From Methylobacterium nodulans ORS 2060 (GTDB lineage Bacteria > Pseudomonadota > Alphaproteobacteria > Rhizobiales > Beijerinckiaceae): 64,000 nt of DNA. Position numbers and translations under genes: made by a program. Numbering within the stretch: the stretch's first letter is position 1; every line of letters starts with the position of its first letter. The notes beneath the pieces are model-generated. The model was not told the DNA's origin. It did not search any database and was given only the letters and a program-made list of their open reading frames with translations. Positions 1 through 9,419 of this stretch are shown one piece after another. Location: positions 2,817,501 to 2,881,500 of the forward strand of contig NC_011894.1 of assembly GCF_000022085.1 (NCBI RefSeq). The letters run 5' to 3'.

Positions 1-785
1 AACGTCACGCTCTGGTCATCCGACCAAGTCTGAACGCGCGTCAGCTGCGTGCTGTCACGGGGAAAGCAGATCGACATGTCGAGGCGAGGCGGGATCGAGA
101 TCCGCCGGCCGATGCGGTGGTGTTCCGCCGGCAGCACCGAACCACAATCCATGTCGGGATAGACGAATTCGAACTGGAACGGGTCGCTCCCGGCCCGGCA
201 CGACGGAAGGTCGATTATTAGGACAAAGTTCGAGTGCTCGGCGTTCGGCCAATACCAGAAATGATTGGCGAACTCAGGTGACAGCAAGGGATAGTCGAAT
301 GTGTATGCTACGCCATCGCCGAAGCGGACGGACAGCAGCTCCGGATTGCCCGCCGGCGGTAGGTGAGAGCCGGACACGACGAGGTGAGCGCCGTCGAAGC
401 GCAGCCACGGTACGGAGAAGAGCGGGCGATCGTAGACCGCGAGTACGCTCGCCGCGTCGAGCCCATGGGCATTTCGGCGCGGCACACGTTGGCCGCGGAT
501 CTCCCCGAGAGAGACGGCCCCGTCCCGCACCTCCACCGCCGTGGCGGTCGGCTCCGTCACCGAGGGCAGCTCGCAGGCGAAGGAGGCACCCGACGCATCC
601 GTCACAACCGGCACCGTCGCCCAGGGCCGCCCGTCGCAGAGCACGGTGACACGGTTCGCCTGCGTTGCGCCGGGCCGGATCCGGCCGCTGACGCGACCGG
701 GCGGGTCAAGAGCGAGCGTGACGCCCTGTCCGACGCCATGTCCGGTGACGTTGGGACGCACAAGGGGGGCAGAGGAACTCGTCAT
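1..785 (-). CDS. Unrecognised protein, N-terminal part, cut by the window edge
   Basis: An uninterrupted frame runs from an ATG at 785 leftward off the window edge, giving 261 complete codons with no stop. A purine-rich ribosome site (GGAAGG) lies about five bases upstream of the ATG. The protein starts MTSSSAPLVRPNVTGHG and has alternating hydrophobic and polar segments that suggest a beta-rich, carbohydrate-binding-like domain; no catalytic motif is visible. It is divergent from the glycosyltransferase gene starting at 1018, with a 232-bp intergenic region between them. A role in the same surface-polysaccharide locus is inferred from position only. The function is unknown and the C-terminal part is missing. 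Confidence 0.7.
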   Translation of the reverse strand, partial: MTSSSAPLVRPNVTGHGVGQGVTLALDPPGRVSGRIRPGATQANRVTVLCDGRPWATVPVVTDASGASFACELPSVTEPTATAVEVRDGAVSLGEIRGQRVPRRNAHGLDAASVLAVYDRPLFSVPWLRFDGAHLVVSGSHLPPAGNPELLSVRFGDGVAYTFDYPLLSPEFANHFWYWPNAEHSNFVLIIDLPSCRAGSDPFQFEFVYPDMDCGSVLPAEHHRIGRRISIPPRLDMSICFPRDSTQLTRVQTWSDDQSVT

Positions 786-1017
786 CGGCCTTCCGTTGGG
801 GTTGCACTGCAGGGGTTATTTGTATCGGAAAACATCCGCAATCTCTAGCGCACATCCGGTGCGCTGTCGGGGAGTGCCTGCAACGGACTTCTCACGATGT
901 GACAAGAAAGACACAATTTGTGGTATTACGTTCAGCTAGTAGTGCGTCGCAACCGCGCCTCCTAGCAGCTTGATTGCAGAACAGATACATGCCAATGCTG
1001 GCACACCGGAGCGAACG

Positions 1018-3228
1018 ATGCAACTCAGTCGAACCGACGCTACGTCCAACGGCAGGCCGAATGAGCCGGACGCTACGTCCGACGGCAGCCGGGATGAGCC
1101 GGTCGTCGTTGAGATCGAGCAGTTCGCGCGTTCGCAACGAAGCGTCGCAGATCTGCCGGCGACCCCAACTCCCGCCGTCATTCGCGACCGGTACCACGCT
1201 CAGCTGGTCGCCGGCCGGCTGCGCTTCGAGAAGCACGGCCCACGCAACTGCGAGATGATCTCAGCCTGTTTCGACAGAGCCCTAGCCTTGCGTCGGTTCG
1301 CGCCGCTGCCGCCTGCTTCGGAGCCGATCGATGCCTACTTCGCCGATCCCGACTGTGCGAACCTCAGCCCGAACGTTCTGTTCGACGAGCAGTGGTACCT
1401 TGAACGGAACGAAGACGTACGAGCCGCCAAGGCTTCGGGCCAAGTCTATTCCGGTTTTGTCCACTTCGTGCTTTATGGTCTGCACGAGGGCCGCTCTCCA
1501 AACGCAATGCTCGACTTGGCGCGCGCGGAGAGATGTGCCGGCGAGCCGGTGCCGGCCGCGGCCTTCGACGTCGCTTCGTACGTCAGCACCTATCCAATTG
1601 TGGAAAAATTTCTTAGGTGCTTCCCCATCATCGATGAGGCCGCATTTTACCGCCTGTATGGCCGAGATCTGGGCCACGCCGTGCGCGAGAAGCCGGTCAG
1701 CGTCCAGCATCGGTTTGAAGAGTTCCTGCTGGATCAATTCGATTGCGAGTTCTACAGAGCACAATATCTGAACGGCCGTGCAAGCGACTATGAGGCGCTA
1801 CAGCATTACCTCACCGTGGGCGCACGGGACGGCAATAGTCCGAGCAAAAATTTCGACGAACTCTGGTATCGGTCGTTCTATCGTGACGTCGGAGAGGCTA
1901 TCGCCGCTGGAGAAATTCTGTCTGGCTTCCAGCATTACATGATGAGCGGCAAGGTCGAGCAGCGCCTGCCGTGTTACAAGCTAAGCTACGCGCTGGAAGC
2001 TCGTATGGCTGGGATAACCGAGCCGCGGCTGCTGCAGCGCGCCAGCGACATCGAGCGTCGATTGCAGCCGCCGCCCCATCGTTTTCGGGCGCAGCAGTCT
2101 CGAGTCTGGTTCTGTCTCCCAACGCTCAATCCGGATATCAGCTTCGGGGGCTATAAGGCGGTCTTCGAGCTGATCAAGGCAACAGCGCGTACGGGCCGGG
2201 CCATTGGCCTGCTCATTACCGACGACCCCATCGTGGGGATCGACTACTTCGTCTATCGCGAGCGGGACCGCGAGCTTGTCGATGTTATTAAGCGGTCAGC
2301 CTACGCCAACCGGCAGAGTGGAGTCCCGGTCGAGCTCAGCGAAGACGATCTCTTCGTCGTTTATTCGGTGTGGGACGCTTATGTGATCCAGCCGATGCTG
2401 CAGGAAACCAGAGCAAAGAAATTCCTGTTGCTGGCTCAGGAGTACGAACCGATCTTCTACGAATGCGGTTCGGCGCGAGCCCTGATCGAGGATGCGTATC
2501 GCCTTGATCACGTTCCGTTGTTCAATAGCAGATTTCTGACGAACTACTTCTCGAAGCACGAAATTGGACCATTCGCACCGGCGCGCACGGCGGAGGGCGG
2601 AGAACATTTCGTGTTCGAGCACGTGCCGACGCGTTTGGCGATGCGGCCTTTGCAGAAGCAGAGACCTACGCGGACGCTCGCGTTCTACGCCCGCCCGGAG
2701 ATGCATGCGGCGCGCAACCTGTTCGAGCTGGGCTACTTGGCGCTACGCAACCTCTGCCGCGACGGAGTTTTCGATCATCGCTGGCGTTTCGTTGGCCTCG
2801 GGGCATTGGCCGAGGACCACATCCTGCCTCTCGGCGGTGGCCACCAGATCGAAATGGTTCAGAAGATGCCACAGGAGGAGTACGAGACTTTTATGAGCAG
2901 CATCGACATCGGCTTGAGCCTGATGCTTGCGCCTCATCCGAGCGTCGTGCCGTTCGAGTTCGCGGCAGCCGGCGCCGTTGTTGTCACAAACGTGTACGAG
3001 AATCGCTCGGCCGACGATCTGCAAGCTATCTGTCGCAACATCGTCCCGTGCCTTCCGAGCCTCTCTGGCGTCGAAGCGGCACTCAGAGCCGCGGTCGAAC
3101 GGGCCGAGGATATCGAGACGCGGGAGCGCGAGCGACTGGTGCTGCAGGAGCGGAGTTGGAGCAGCACGTTCGACGCGGCCGTGATTGAGCGCGTCTTCTT
3201 GTCGTTGACGGCGAGCCGGCAGGCCTGA
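1018..3228 (+). CDS. WsaF-like glycosyltransferase with N-terminal repeat domain
   Basis: This 736-aa protein probably adds sugars to a surface polysaccharide. The C-terminal half (about residues 360-730) resembles the GT4-type rhamnosyltransferase WsaF: it opens with WFCLPTLNPDISFGGYKA and ends with a PFEFAAAGAVVVTN acceptor loop. The N-terminal half carries several copies of a motif with the pattern FDxxWYxxxxxDV...HYxxxGxxEGRxPN, near residues 122, 241 and 279, typical of multidomain bacterial glycosyltransferases. The ATG at 1018 was chosen because GGAG precedes it by about seven bases; an in-frame TTG at 970 would add 16 residues. Residues 6-28 are a low-complexity duplicated linker. The same repeat type occurs in the broken gene downstream. 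The acceptor and the sugar cannot be told from the sequence. Confidence 0.8.
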   Translation: MQLSRTDATSNGRPNEPDATSDGSRDEPVVVEIEQFARSQRSVADLPATPTPAVIRDRYHAQLVAGRLRFEKHGPRNCEMISACFDRALALRRFAPLPPASEPIDAYFADPDCANLSPNVLFDEQWYLERNEDVRAAKASGQVYSGFVHFVLYGLHEGRSPNAMLDLARAERCAGEPVPAAAFDVASYVSTYPIVEKFLRCFPIIDEAAFYRLYGRDLGHAVREKPVSVQHRFEEFLLDQFDCEFYRAQYLNGRASDYEALQHYLTVGARDGNSPSKNFDELWYRSFYRDVGEAIAAGEILSGFQHYMMSGKVEQRLPCYKLSYALEARMAGITEPRLLQRASDIERRLQPPPHRFRAQQSRVWFCLPTLNPDISFGGYKAVFELIKATARTGRAIGLLITDDPIVGIDYFVYRERDRELVDVIKRSAYANRQSGVPVELSEDDLFVVYSVWDAYVIQPMLQETRAKKFLLLAQEYEPIFYECGSARALIEDAYRLDHVPLFNSRFLTNYFSKHEIGPFAPARTAEGGEHFVFEHVPTRLAMRPLQKQRPTRTLAFYARPEMHAARNLFELGYLALRNLCRDGVFDHRWRFVGLGALAEDHILPLGGGHQIEMVQKMPQEEYETFMSSIDIGLSLMLAPHPSVVPFEFAAAGAVVVTNVYENRSADDLQAICRNIVPCLPSLSGVEAALRAAVERAEDIETRERERLVLQERSWSSTFDAAVIERVFLSLTASRQA
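1035..1101 (+). repeat. Tandem 33-bp duplication inside the glycosyltransferase gene
   Basis: Two adjacent 33-bp units share GACGCTACGTCC starting at 1036 and 1069 and differ at only a few positions. They encode two versions of an 11-residue unit (TDATSNGRPNE and PDATSDGSRDE). The period is a multiple of three, so gain or loss of a unit keeps the frame. Confidence 0.7.
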
Positions 3229-3543
3229 GCAGGGATGCTCCGGGCCAGACCGCACGGGCCGATGTCGTGCCCACGAATAGCGCCCGCGGCGGGCGGCAGG
3301 CATGTCACGAGCTCCGTACGTCACCTCGATCATGCCGATGGCGCGGATTGCTGCCGCCACACTCTGCGCTGCGAGATCAGTGCGCCAATCTGCCGCCGCG
3401 TCGAGATGATTTGTATGACTATACCATCAGAATATATCATCTTATATGCCCATAAATCTTGAATTCATTCTGTCATACCGCCCTCATTATTGTAATCGCC
3501 GCAGCCGTCAAGCCCTTCTACCCACATTAAGGATATTGACGAA
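3229..3543. other. Intergenic region at a sharp composition change
   Basis: No gene is visible in these 315 bases. Base composition falls from the surrounding high GC to clearly AT-rich after about 3410, matching the low-GC genes that follow. This marks the left edge of the foreign-looking segment. An AT-rich promoter for the next gene is likely but I cannot fix its boxes. Confidence 0.5.
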
Positions 3544-3831
3544 ATGTACCAGGTGATCTCACGCAAGATTCGACGTGCATTCAATACGCCCGAATTTGCC
3601 TCCGCGAGGCACCATTTTGACCGCAAATTCTACAGGAATATTCATGTGGATGTTGCATCCGCTGGCGTGGATGAATTTGAACATTACATAAATTTTGGCT
3701 GGCGTGAAGGGCGAGATCCTTCACCTTACTTTACTACCTTATTGTACAAAGATAGATTTATGCAGAATCACAAAGCAGATACGAACCCTTATCTACATTT
3801 TGTCAGCCTAAATGCCGCGAACAATCCATAA
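3544..3831 (+). pseudogene. Broken multidomain glycosyltransferase, fragment 1 (N-terminal repeats)
   Basis: The 95-residue frame starts MYQVISRKIRRAFNTPEF and carries one repeat unit (FDRKFYRNI...HYINFGWREGRDPS) of the kind seen in the gene at 1018-3228. After HFVSL the frame ends in a stop. The same protein continues in another forward frame from about 3813, reading CREQSIIAHCLQREKK and leading directly into fragment 2, so a frameshift lies near 3797-3815, where there is a run of four T. The segment is much lower in GC than the rest of the window, which suggests horizontal acquisition. Confidence 0.65.
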
Positions 3832-3902
3832 TCGCACATTGCCTTCAGCGGGAGAAGAAGGAAATTCAACGCGAGATAATCAAGCCATATTTTGACACGA
3901 GT

Positions 3903-4328
3903 TTGTATATATATAGATATAATATTGAGGAAAATATAGATCCAATTGACCACTATTTGGAAATCGGCTGGAAACTAGATTATGAGCCCAATGAAATATT
4001 CAAAACGAAAGAATATCTATCCAGGAACTCTCACGTCGAAAGCAGCGGATACACGCCATTCCACCACGTCGTTTCCACAGGTCTCATGCGAAATGCCTCG
4101 GCCACCGCAGAAGCGGAACGCCTTGAACGAATCAGAAGCGAGATCACAGAGGGCCGCTCCCTCGGTTTTGTGCTTAAGACACTCCTACCGCATTTCGACA
4201 AAGAATATTACCTTCGCGCGTATGGGGACGTCCGTTCGAGCGGCTCGGATCCTCTGCTGCATTATGTCCAGTATGGATGGAAAGAAAAACGCAACCCAAA
4301 CGGTGCATTTTGGACAGAGTTTACCTGA
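3903..4328 (+). pseudogene. Broken multidomain glycosyltransferase, fragment 2 (repeats)
   Basis: This frame is open from about 3813, and the TTG at 3903 is unlikely to be a true start. It encodes further repeat units: HYLEIGWKLDYEPN, then FDKEYYLRAYGDVR followed by HYVQYGWKEKRNPN. It runs into a stop after AFWTEFT. The natural continuation, VYLNNYNDHLKE, lies in the frame of fragment 3, so a second frameshift falls near 4306-4320, again beside a run of four T. With fragments 1, 3 and 4 this is one former gene. Confidence 0.65.
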
Positions 4329-5398
4329 ACAATTACAATGATCATCTAAAAGAATGTGAAAATCCATTCTTTCACTACTTGACAATTGGCAAGTCTGCTG
4401 GATTCAGGCCGAACCCTTATAACAAAGGGCTCTGGCCTTCTTTAACGGCCCCGGATGAGGATGCGTGGGCAAATGCGATCCGCGCAAATAATATTGAAAA
4501 ATCAGAAGTGGTTGTGATAATTCCAGTTTATAAAGGCTACAATGAGACGTTAAGTGCAATTCATGCAGTTCTATGCAATCCCCAACAGGTACCATTTGCT
4601 CTGCTTGTTGTGAATGATGGAAGTCCAGATCAAAGCCTAACACAGAAGCTGCGGGCTTTGGCGGAACTTTCTTATTTTGCATATCTTGAAAACGAGGTAA
4701 ATCTTGGATTTGTGGGAAGCGTCAACAGGGCACTTACGCACTCCGAAGGCAAGGACGTTATTCTCCTTAACTCGGATGCAATTCCGTTTGGCGACTGGAT
4801 CGATCGCCTCATGTGGCATGCTCATGCTGATGCCGACGTGGCGACGATAACACCGATGTCCAATAACGCCACTGTCTATAGTTACCCCGTAAACAACGAC
4901 AATAATAGGATAGAACTGGAAGCCTCTGCAAAAACCTTGGATGATTACTCAAAGATCTGTAACTCAAGACTGTCCTCACCGGTTCCGACTGGAGTGGGGT
5001 TCTGCTTCTATATGCGCCGCAGCGTGATTGACTGTGTAGGCCTCCTTGATGCTGAAACGTTTGGACGAGGCTACGGAGAAGAGAATGATTTCTGCCTGCG
5101 TGCGTCGCAGGCTGGTTTTCGCAACATTCTTGCGCACGATGTTTTCGTTTATCACGCAGGAGGCGTCTCTTTTGACAATATCTATAGCGAGAATATGGCC
5201 GAGATCGAGAGAAATCTTTTGTTGAAACACCCGGTGTTCTTATCCCTAGTCCATCAGCATCTTCTGGCGGATCCAGGCCGGGAAGCGCGTGCACGCCTCG
5301 ATCTATATCGTGCTGCGAAGCATTTAGTAGATACAGGGCTATCTTTGTTACTCATCATCGCGGCGGCGGAATACAGACTCATACTGACGACTTGGTAG
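4277..5398 (+). pseudogene. Broken multidomain glycosyltransferase, fragment 3 (GT2 domain)
   Basis: This 373-residue fragment contains a complete-looking family 2 glycosyltransferase domain. It has the entry strand VVVIIPVYKGYNET, the nucleotide-sugar aspartate in VVNDGSPD, a DXD-like NSDA, and GYGEENDFCLRA followed by a His in VYHAGG. A last N-terminal repeat (HYLTIGKSAGFRPN) precedes it. The frame goes out of register near 5340 and ends at 5398, whereas the expected continuation FVTHHRGGGIQTHTDDL is in the frame of fragment 4. The GT2 domain could still fold if translated alone. The donor and acceptor are unknown. Confidence 0.65.
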
Positions 5399-6528
5399 AA
5401 CGACTTGAGGCTGAAGGAGTCTCTGTAATTATACTCAAGATTATCAGCGATGATGCACTGCGTGTCGAATACCCAAGATTGAGTCGCTTTTTTCTTCCGC
5501 TAAACTCCGTCGACAAGCTGCATATCTCTAAGAATTCGGAACTAATTGGAGAGATTATAGATTGGATCTCACCGACATTTATACACATTCATTCCTTTGT
5601 TGGGCTCGAATTCCGTTCATTGCAGACATTTATGGGAATTCTGGATCGAGGTTACAAGTTATTTTACACGTTACATGATAATTCCCCAGTGTGTCATCGT
5701 AATGATCTGGTTATGCCGGATGGTAATTATTGTCGCTTGATGAGCGTTGATGTTTGCCGCAAATGTAGTATGATTGATCATCAGTATGTTGATGCCGTTG
5801 ATCCTGAGGTGCGTCGAAATCTCTATTCCGAGTTCCTGGATAAAGTCGACGTCATTTTCGCGCCGTCCTCAGATATAGCAGACCGCATGCGCGAGCATCT
5901 GCCAGCAGATAAGTTGATAATCCGACCCCATGAGGAGCATCTGTCAATTAAATGTACCGATAAAGGTAAAATTCATCAGTTCCAGAACGGATTCTCGGAT
6001 AGTGGTTCAAAATCAAAAATTGCTGTTATTGGTGCGATAGGACCACATAAAGGGTCCTATGTCCTTCACGACCTCGCACTTGACGCGAAACTGCGTCAGC
6101 TGCCGATCGAGTATATGATTATCGGATACTCTCATATGACCGACCGGATGGGAAGTGTCGGGATACATGAGACTGGTAGATACAACAGCCCCATGGAAGC
6201 TATCAGTTTACTGTATATTAACAACATAGATCTTGTTCTCATGCCTTCAATCTGGCCTGAAACTTACTGCTATACACTATCGATCGCCCTGGCGTCGGGT
6301 ATTCCGCCTGTGGTATTCGACCTCGGAGCTCCTGCCGAACGCTTGCGTAACATTGAACAAGGAATAATCTTAGACTATGCTCTTAAAGATGATGTGAAAT
6401 CCGTAAACGACCTCTTTCTGCGCTTAGACATTGGGTTACTCAGGCAAAATGCAAGGCCTTACTCCGAGTATATATATGCAGACGTCGTACGGGATTATTA
6501 TGGTATGCATTTAAGTACAGCTTCATAA
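5392..6528 (+). pseudogene. Broken multidomain glycosyltransferase, fragment 4 (GT4 domain)
   Basis: This 378-residue fragment is a family 4 glycosyltransferase domain. Its true N-terminus lies upstream in the same frame, where THHRGGGIQTHTDDL (from about 5350) is a typical GT4 opening with a glycine-rich loop. The donor-binding half shows IGPHKGSYVL and the E-x7-E-like PSIWPETYCYTLSIALASG. The ATG-like start at 5392 would skip the glycine loop, so a separate functional gene is unlikely. The fragment completes a former protein built as repeats, GT2, GT4. GC is well below that of the flanking genes. Confidence 0.65.
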
Positions 6529-6566
6529 GTTTCGTGGTATGATGGCGCATCTGGCCGTGGGTGGCG

Positions 6567-6725
6567 ATGCGCGCCATTCGTCTGGACGACCTGAGCCCTG
6601 CGCAGCTACGGGAGCTGGACACGCTCTATCTGGACTTGTGCCGGAGAAGTGGAGAGCTCTTTACCGTGAGGGAAGAGGTCTCCGATGCCAGAACCAAAGA
6701 AGCGTTTCACTCCGGAGGTCCGTGA
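6567..6725 (+). pseudogene. IS630-type transposase N-terminal remnant
   Basis: The frame encodes MRAIRLDDLSPAQLRELD and then diverges. This opening resembles the N-terminus of IS630-family transposases, which continue into a helix-turn-helix that is absent here. The reading overlaps a second transposase remnant starting at 6685. The assignment rests on a short stretch and is tentative. Confidence 0.35.
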
Positions 6726-6945
6726 CGAGGCCGTGTGGCTTGCCCAGGCCAGCGGGCGCTCGCGGCGCGAGCAGGCCGGTGTTGGTGCTCCCAGGCTCGC
6801 TGCGCCGCCAGGCCTGCACCGCGTCCTCACTGGCATCGAGGCAGCGGAGCTGCCACTTGGCCACAAGCGGGTGCTTTCCAGCGGACGGCACGTTCATGTC
6901 GGGCCCAGCCACCGGTACGGGGGTAGCCTCGCCGTCTCAGCGTGA
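6685..6945 (+). pseudogene. IS3-type OrfA remnant
   Basis: The frame opens MPEPKKRFTPEVRDEAVWLA, which looks like the start of an IS3-family OrfA with its first helix of the helix-turn-helix. After about 30 residues the reading loses resemblance to any transposase and becomes arbitrary, and no OrfB follows. It is a truncated insertion-sequence scar next to the low-GC glycosyltransferase segment, consistent with past movement of that segment. Confidence 0.4.
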
Positions 6946-7491
6946 GCCGCAGGATGGTCAGGATGTCGTCGGAGGCATCATTCACCAGCGCCCTCTCTGG
7001 TCATCACGCCGTACTCCCCGCCGGTCCGTTCGTTATCGACCACGGCCGACCACTGCGCACAGGCGAGGTCTTCCGGAAGATCCACCTCGGCTTCCTCGGG
7101 ATACTGGAACGGCCACCGCGCCCGCAGGCCGGGGCGAAGCTGCTTCCCGCGACGAACCGGCGCCACTCCGGCTGCGGCAGCGGCAGCACTCTGCCGTGCT
7201 GCTCGAGGGCAGCGCGCTCGCCCCCGGGTCGGCACCAATCCGGCACGCCCTCGCCGCCACACCCTCGGCACAGGTTTCGGCCGCCTGCGGGCGCCCGCAG
7301 CGGAGCGGTGACCCGATGCATCCGCACCGTTGATTGGCCCGCCCTGGCCGTCCGCGAAGGAAGCCGCGGGCCCGCCAGCCTGTCTCCGGGATTGCCGGCG
7401 GTCGGCAGAATCGTCGGAAAGGATCGGAATAATCGCGGACTCTCGGCGTCTATGCCACGAGAGGCCTCCGCCGGAGCCAGGTTGCGGCGTC
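6826..7491. other. Degenerate stretch with possible minus-strand gene remnants
   Basis: No convincing intact gene is present. On the minus strand a frame ends at 6978 with PEDLACAQWSAVVDNERTGG, and a short frame starts with GTG at 6985 (NDASDDILTILRLTLRRRG), overlapping the stop of the first by eight bases and preceded by AGAGAGGG. This overlap looks like translational coupling of two former genes, but both readings dissolve within 50-60 residues. The rest is unassigned high-GC sequence upstream of the sigma factor gene. Confidence 0.3.
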
Positions 7492-7998
7492 ATGGACGAG
7501 CTTACCGCCCTGATCGCGCCTCACATCCCGGCGTTGCGGCGCTACGCCTGGGCGCTTCTGCGCGACTGTGATGCCGCCGACGATCTCGTGCAGGACACGC
7601 TCGAACATGCGGTCCGCCGCTGGCACCTGCGGCGGCAGGACGGCGACGTGCGCGGTTGGCTGTTCACCATCGAGCATAACCTGTTCGTCAGCTTCAGGCG
7701 TCGCTGGGCCCGGCGCGGCGTCCACGTCAGCCTGGACGAGGCGCTGGCCGTTCCGGGAGCCCCTGGCGCGGAGGAACAGATCGGCATGGGCGACCTGCTT
7801 GCCGGGCTGGACGTGCTGCCGACCGAGCAGCGGAGCGCGATCCTGCTCGTCGGAGTCGAGGGGCTGTCCTACACACAGGCGGCTCGGGCCCTCGCCATCC
7901 CGGTCGGCACCCTGATGTCGCGCCTCAGCCGCGGCCGGGAGCGCCTGCAGGCCTATCTCGACACGGGACAGCTGCCGCGCCTGAGGAGAGTGAAATGA
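7492..7998 (+). CDS. ECF-type RNA polymerase sigma factor
   Basis: This 168-aa protein redirects RNA polymerase to a stress regulon. The sigma-70 region 2 core (residues about 10-75) includes RRYAWALLRDCDAADDLVQDT and the helix containing GWLFTIEHN. Region 4 (about 105-155) includes LPTEQRSAILLVGVEGLSYTQ and a helix-turn-helix ending VGTLMSRLSRGRERL. The ATG at 7492 begins at the conserved domain edge. The next gene, an anti-sigma factor, overlaps by four bases (ATGA), so the two are translationally coupled and the anti-sigma protein probably controls this factor. The signal sensed is unknown. Confidence 0.9.
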   Translation: MDELTALIAPHIPALRRYAWALLRDCDAADDLVQDTLEHAVRRWHLRRQDGDVRGWLFTIEHNLFVSFRRRWARRGVHVSLDEALAVPGAPGAEEQIGMGDLLAGLDVLPTEQRSAILLVGVEGLSYTQAARALAIPVGTLMSRLSRGRERLQAYLDTGQLPRLRRVK

Positions 7999-8801
7999 CG
8001 CGGCGCGACCGCCCCGTCGGCGAGGATGATCTGCAGGCCTGGATCGACGGCCGGCTCGATCCCGAGCGCCAGGAGGCCGTACAGGCAATGCTGGCCGATC
8101 GCCCTGATTTGGCACAGCGCCTCGCAGCCTACCAGGCGACGCAGGCCGCCTTGCGCGCGCGCCTGCAGTTCAAGGCCGAGGAGCCGATCCCGGCGCGGCT
8201 GAGGGTCGGCGGCATCGCCGCCGCGCAGCGGGACACGCGCAAGAGCCGCATGCTGGCAGCCGCGGTGGCATGCCTCTGGCTGAGCCTCGGCGGGGTCATC
8301 GGCTGGGTGGCCAACGACCTTCTCGGTCCCAACGTCCCGCCGGGTCTCGGTCTGCGCTGGGCCGCCATGGCACGGGAGGCCATCGATGCACACCGCACCT
8401 TCGCCGTCGAGGTCGTTCACCCGGTCGAGGTCAAGGCGAGCGACCAGGCGCACCTCGCGCAATGGGTCGCCAAGCGGCTCGGTCGCAGCGTGCTCATTCC
8501 AGACCTGACACCAGTGGGCTTCCATCTGGTCGGCGGCCGCATCCTGCCGGCTGGGCAGAACATCGCAGCCCAGTTCATGTTCGAGGAAGACAAGGGAACC
8601 CGCCTGACCGTCTACGTCCGCACCGGTGAGTTTGGGGGAGGCGATGTCAGCTTCATGCGGCAGGGGGACGTGCAAACATTCTACTGGGTCGACGATGGCT
8701 GCGGCTATGCCGTTGTCGGCACATTCGACCGGGCACGTCTGCAGACGGTGGCCGAGCAAGTCTTCCGGCAATTCGAGGGACCACTTCGCAAGAACGGCTG
8801 A
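7995..8801 (+). CDS. Membrane-anchored anti-sigma factor
   Basis: This 268-aa protein is the likely partner of the ECF sigma factor with which it overlaps by four bases. The N-terminal cytoplasmic part (about 1-80) contains EDDLQAWIDGRLDPERQEAV, the helical anti-sigma pattern without the zinc-binding HxxxCxxC of ZAS proteins. One membrane segment spans about residues 85-107 (MLAAAVACLWLSLGGVIGW). The C-terminal 160 residues would be periplasmic and could sense envelope or oxidative stress. The gene pair is a common arrangement in Rhizobiales-type bacteria. The target regulon cannot be read from the sequence. Confidence 0.85.
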   Translation: MTRRDRPVGEDDLQAWIDGRLDPERQEAVQAMLADRPDLAQRLAAYQATQAALRARLQFKAEEPIPARLRVGGIAAAQRDTRKSRMLAAAVACLWLSLGGVIGWVANDLLGPNVPPGLGLRWAAMAREAIDAHRTFAVEVVHPVEVKASDQAHLAQWVAKRLGRSVLIPDLTPVGFHLVGGRILPAGQNIAAQFMFEEDKGTRLTVYVRTGEFGGGDVSFMRQGDVQTFYWVDDGCGYAVVGTFDRARLQTVAEQVFRQFEGPLRKNG

Positions 8802-8974
8802 TGAAGCTCGACAGTCCATCGGGTCCGGCCGTCCATCCCGCCGTTCGTGTCTCCGCGGGACCGGCGGGGGCGCGAGGCGGTGCGGTGTCGAGGCGCCCCG
8901 GCCCGTGCGCGATGCGGCATGGCGTGCATGCCGGCTCCGGACCACCGGCCTGCCCTCGAAAGGGAGCGTTCGCG

Positions 8975-9205
8975 ATGATCAAGGATGCCCGCTTTGTCCT
9001 CAGCATCGGAGTCCTCAGCCTCGGAGACCGGCCTGGCTTGAACGCGACGTCGTCGCGGGGCGACGACGAGCCGAAGGAAGCGGCGACGTCGTCGTCCTCG
9101 GCGGAGAAATCCGGTTCGGCCCCGCATCCTGTTCGAGCGCATGTGCGTCGGGTCATTCTGAGAGCCTTGACACTGATGCGGAGCAAGACCGGGCATCGGC
9201 CCTGA
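8975..9205 (+). CDS. Small hypothetical protein downstream of the anti-sigma gene
   Basis: The 76-aa frame begins MIKDARFVLSIGVLSLGD, preceded by AGGGAG eight bases upstream of the ATG. The start looks like a short signal peptide whose hydrophobic core is interrupted by DRPG, followed by a Ser/Glu-rich low-complexity stretch. It could be a secreted stress protein with a frameshifted signal sequence, or a chance frame. Nothing else was found between 8802 and 9419. Confidence 0.4.
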   Translation: MIKDARFVLSIGVLSLGDRPGLNATSSRGDDEPKEAATSSSSAEKSGSAPHPVRAHVRRVILRALTLMRSKTGHRP

Positions 9206-9419
9206 TCCAGGCTCCGGGCCAATGTCGTCCAGCTTGATCAGTTCGGCCGCGGAATGGTGTTGGGATCAGGTGTGTCGGGCGACCAAGGAGCAAGCGTGGC
9301 GCTTCGAGCCATCACGGCACGCTTCTTTCAGGAGGGCGCGCTGAGGCTCGCACCACCCCGGCCGTGCGCACCGAGATCGCCCGCTCGGCCGAGCGAAACC
9401 TCGCAGATCCTCGGCATCT

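Noticed and set aside
3797-4310. Runs of four T at two frameshifts as a phase-variation switch
   Set aside because: Tracts of four bases are too short for frequent slippage, and three separate breaks would all have to be in register; decay or sequencing error is simpler.
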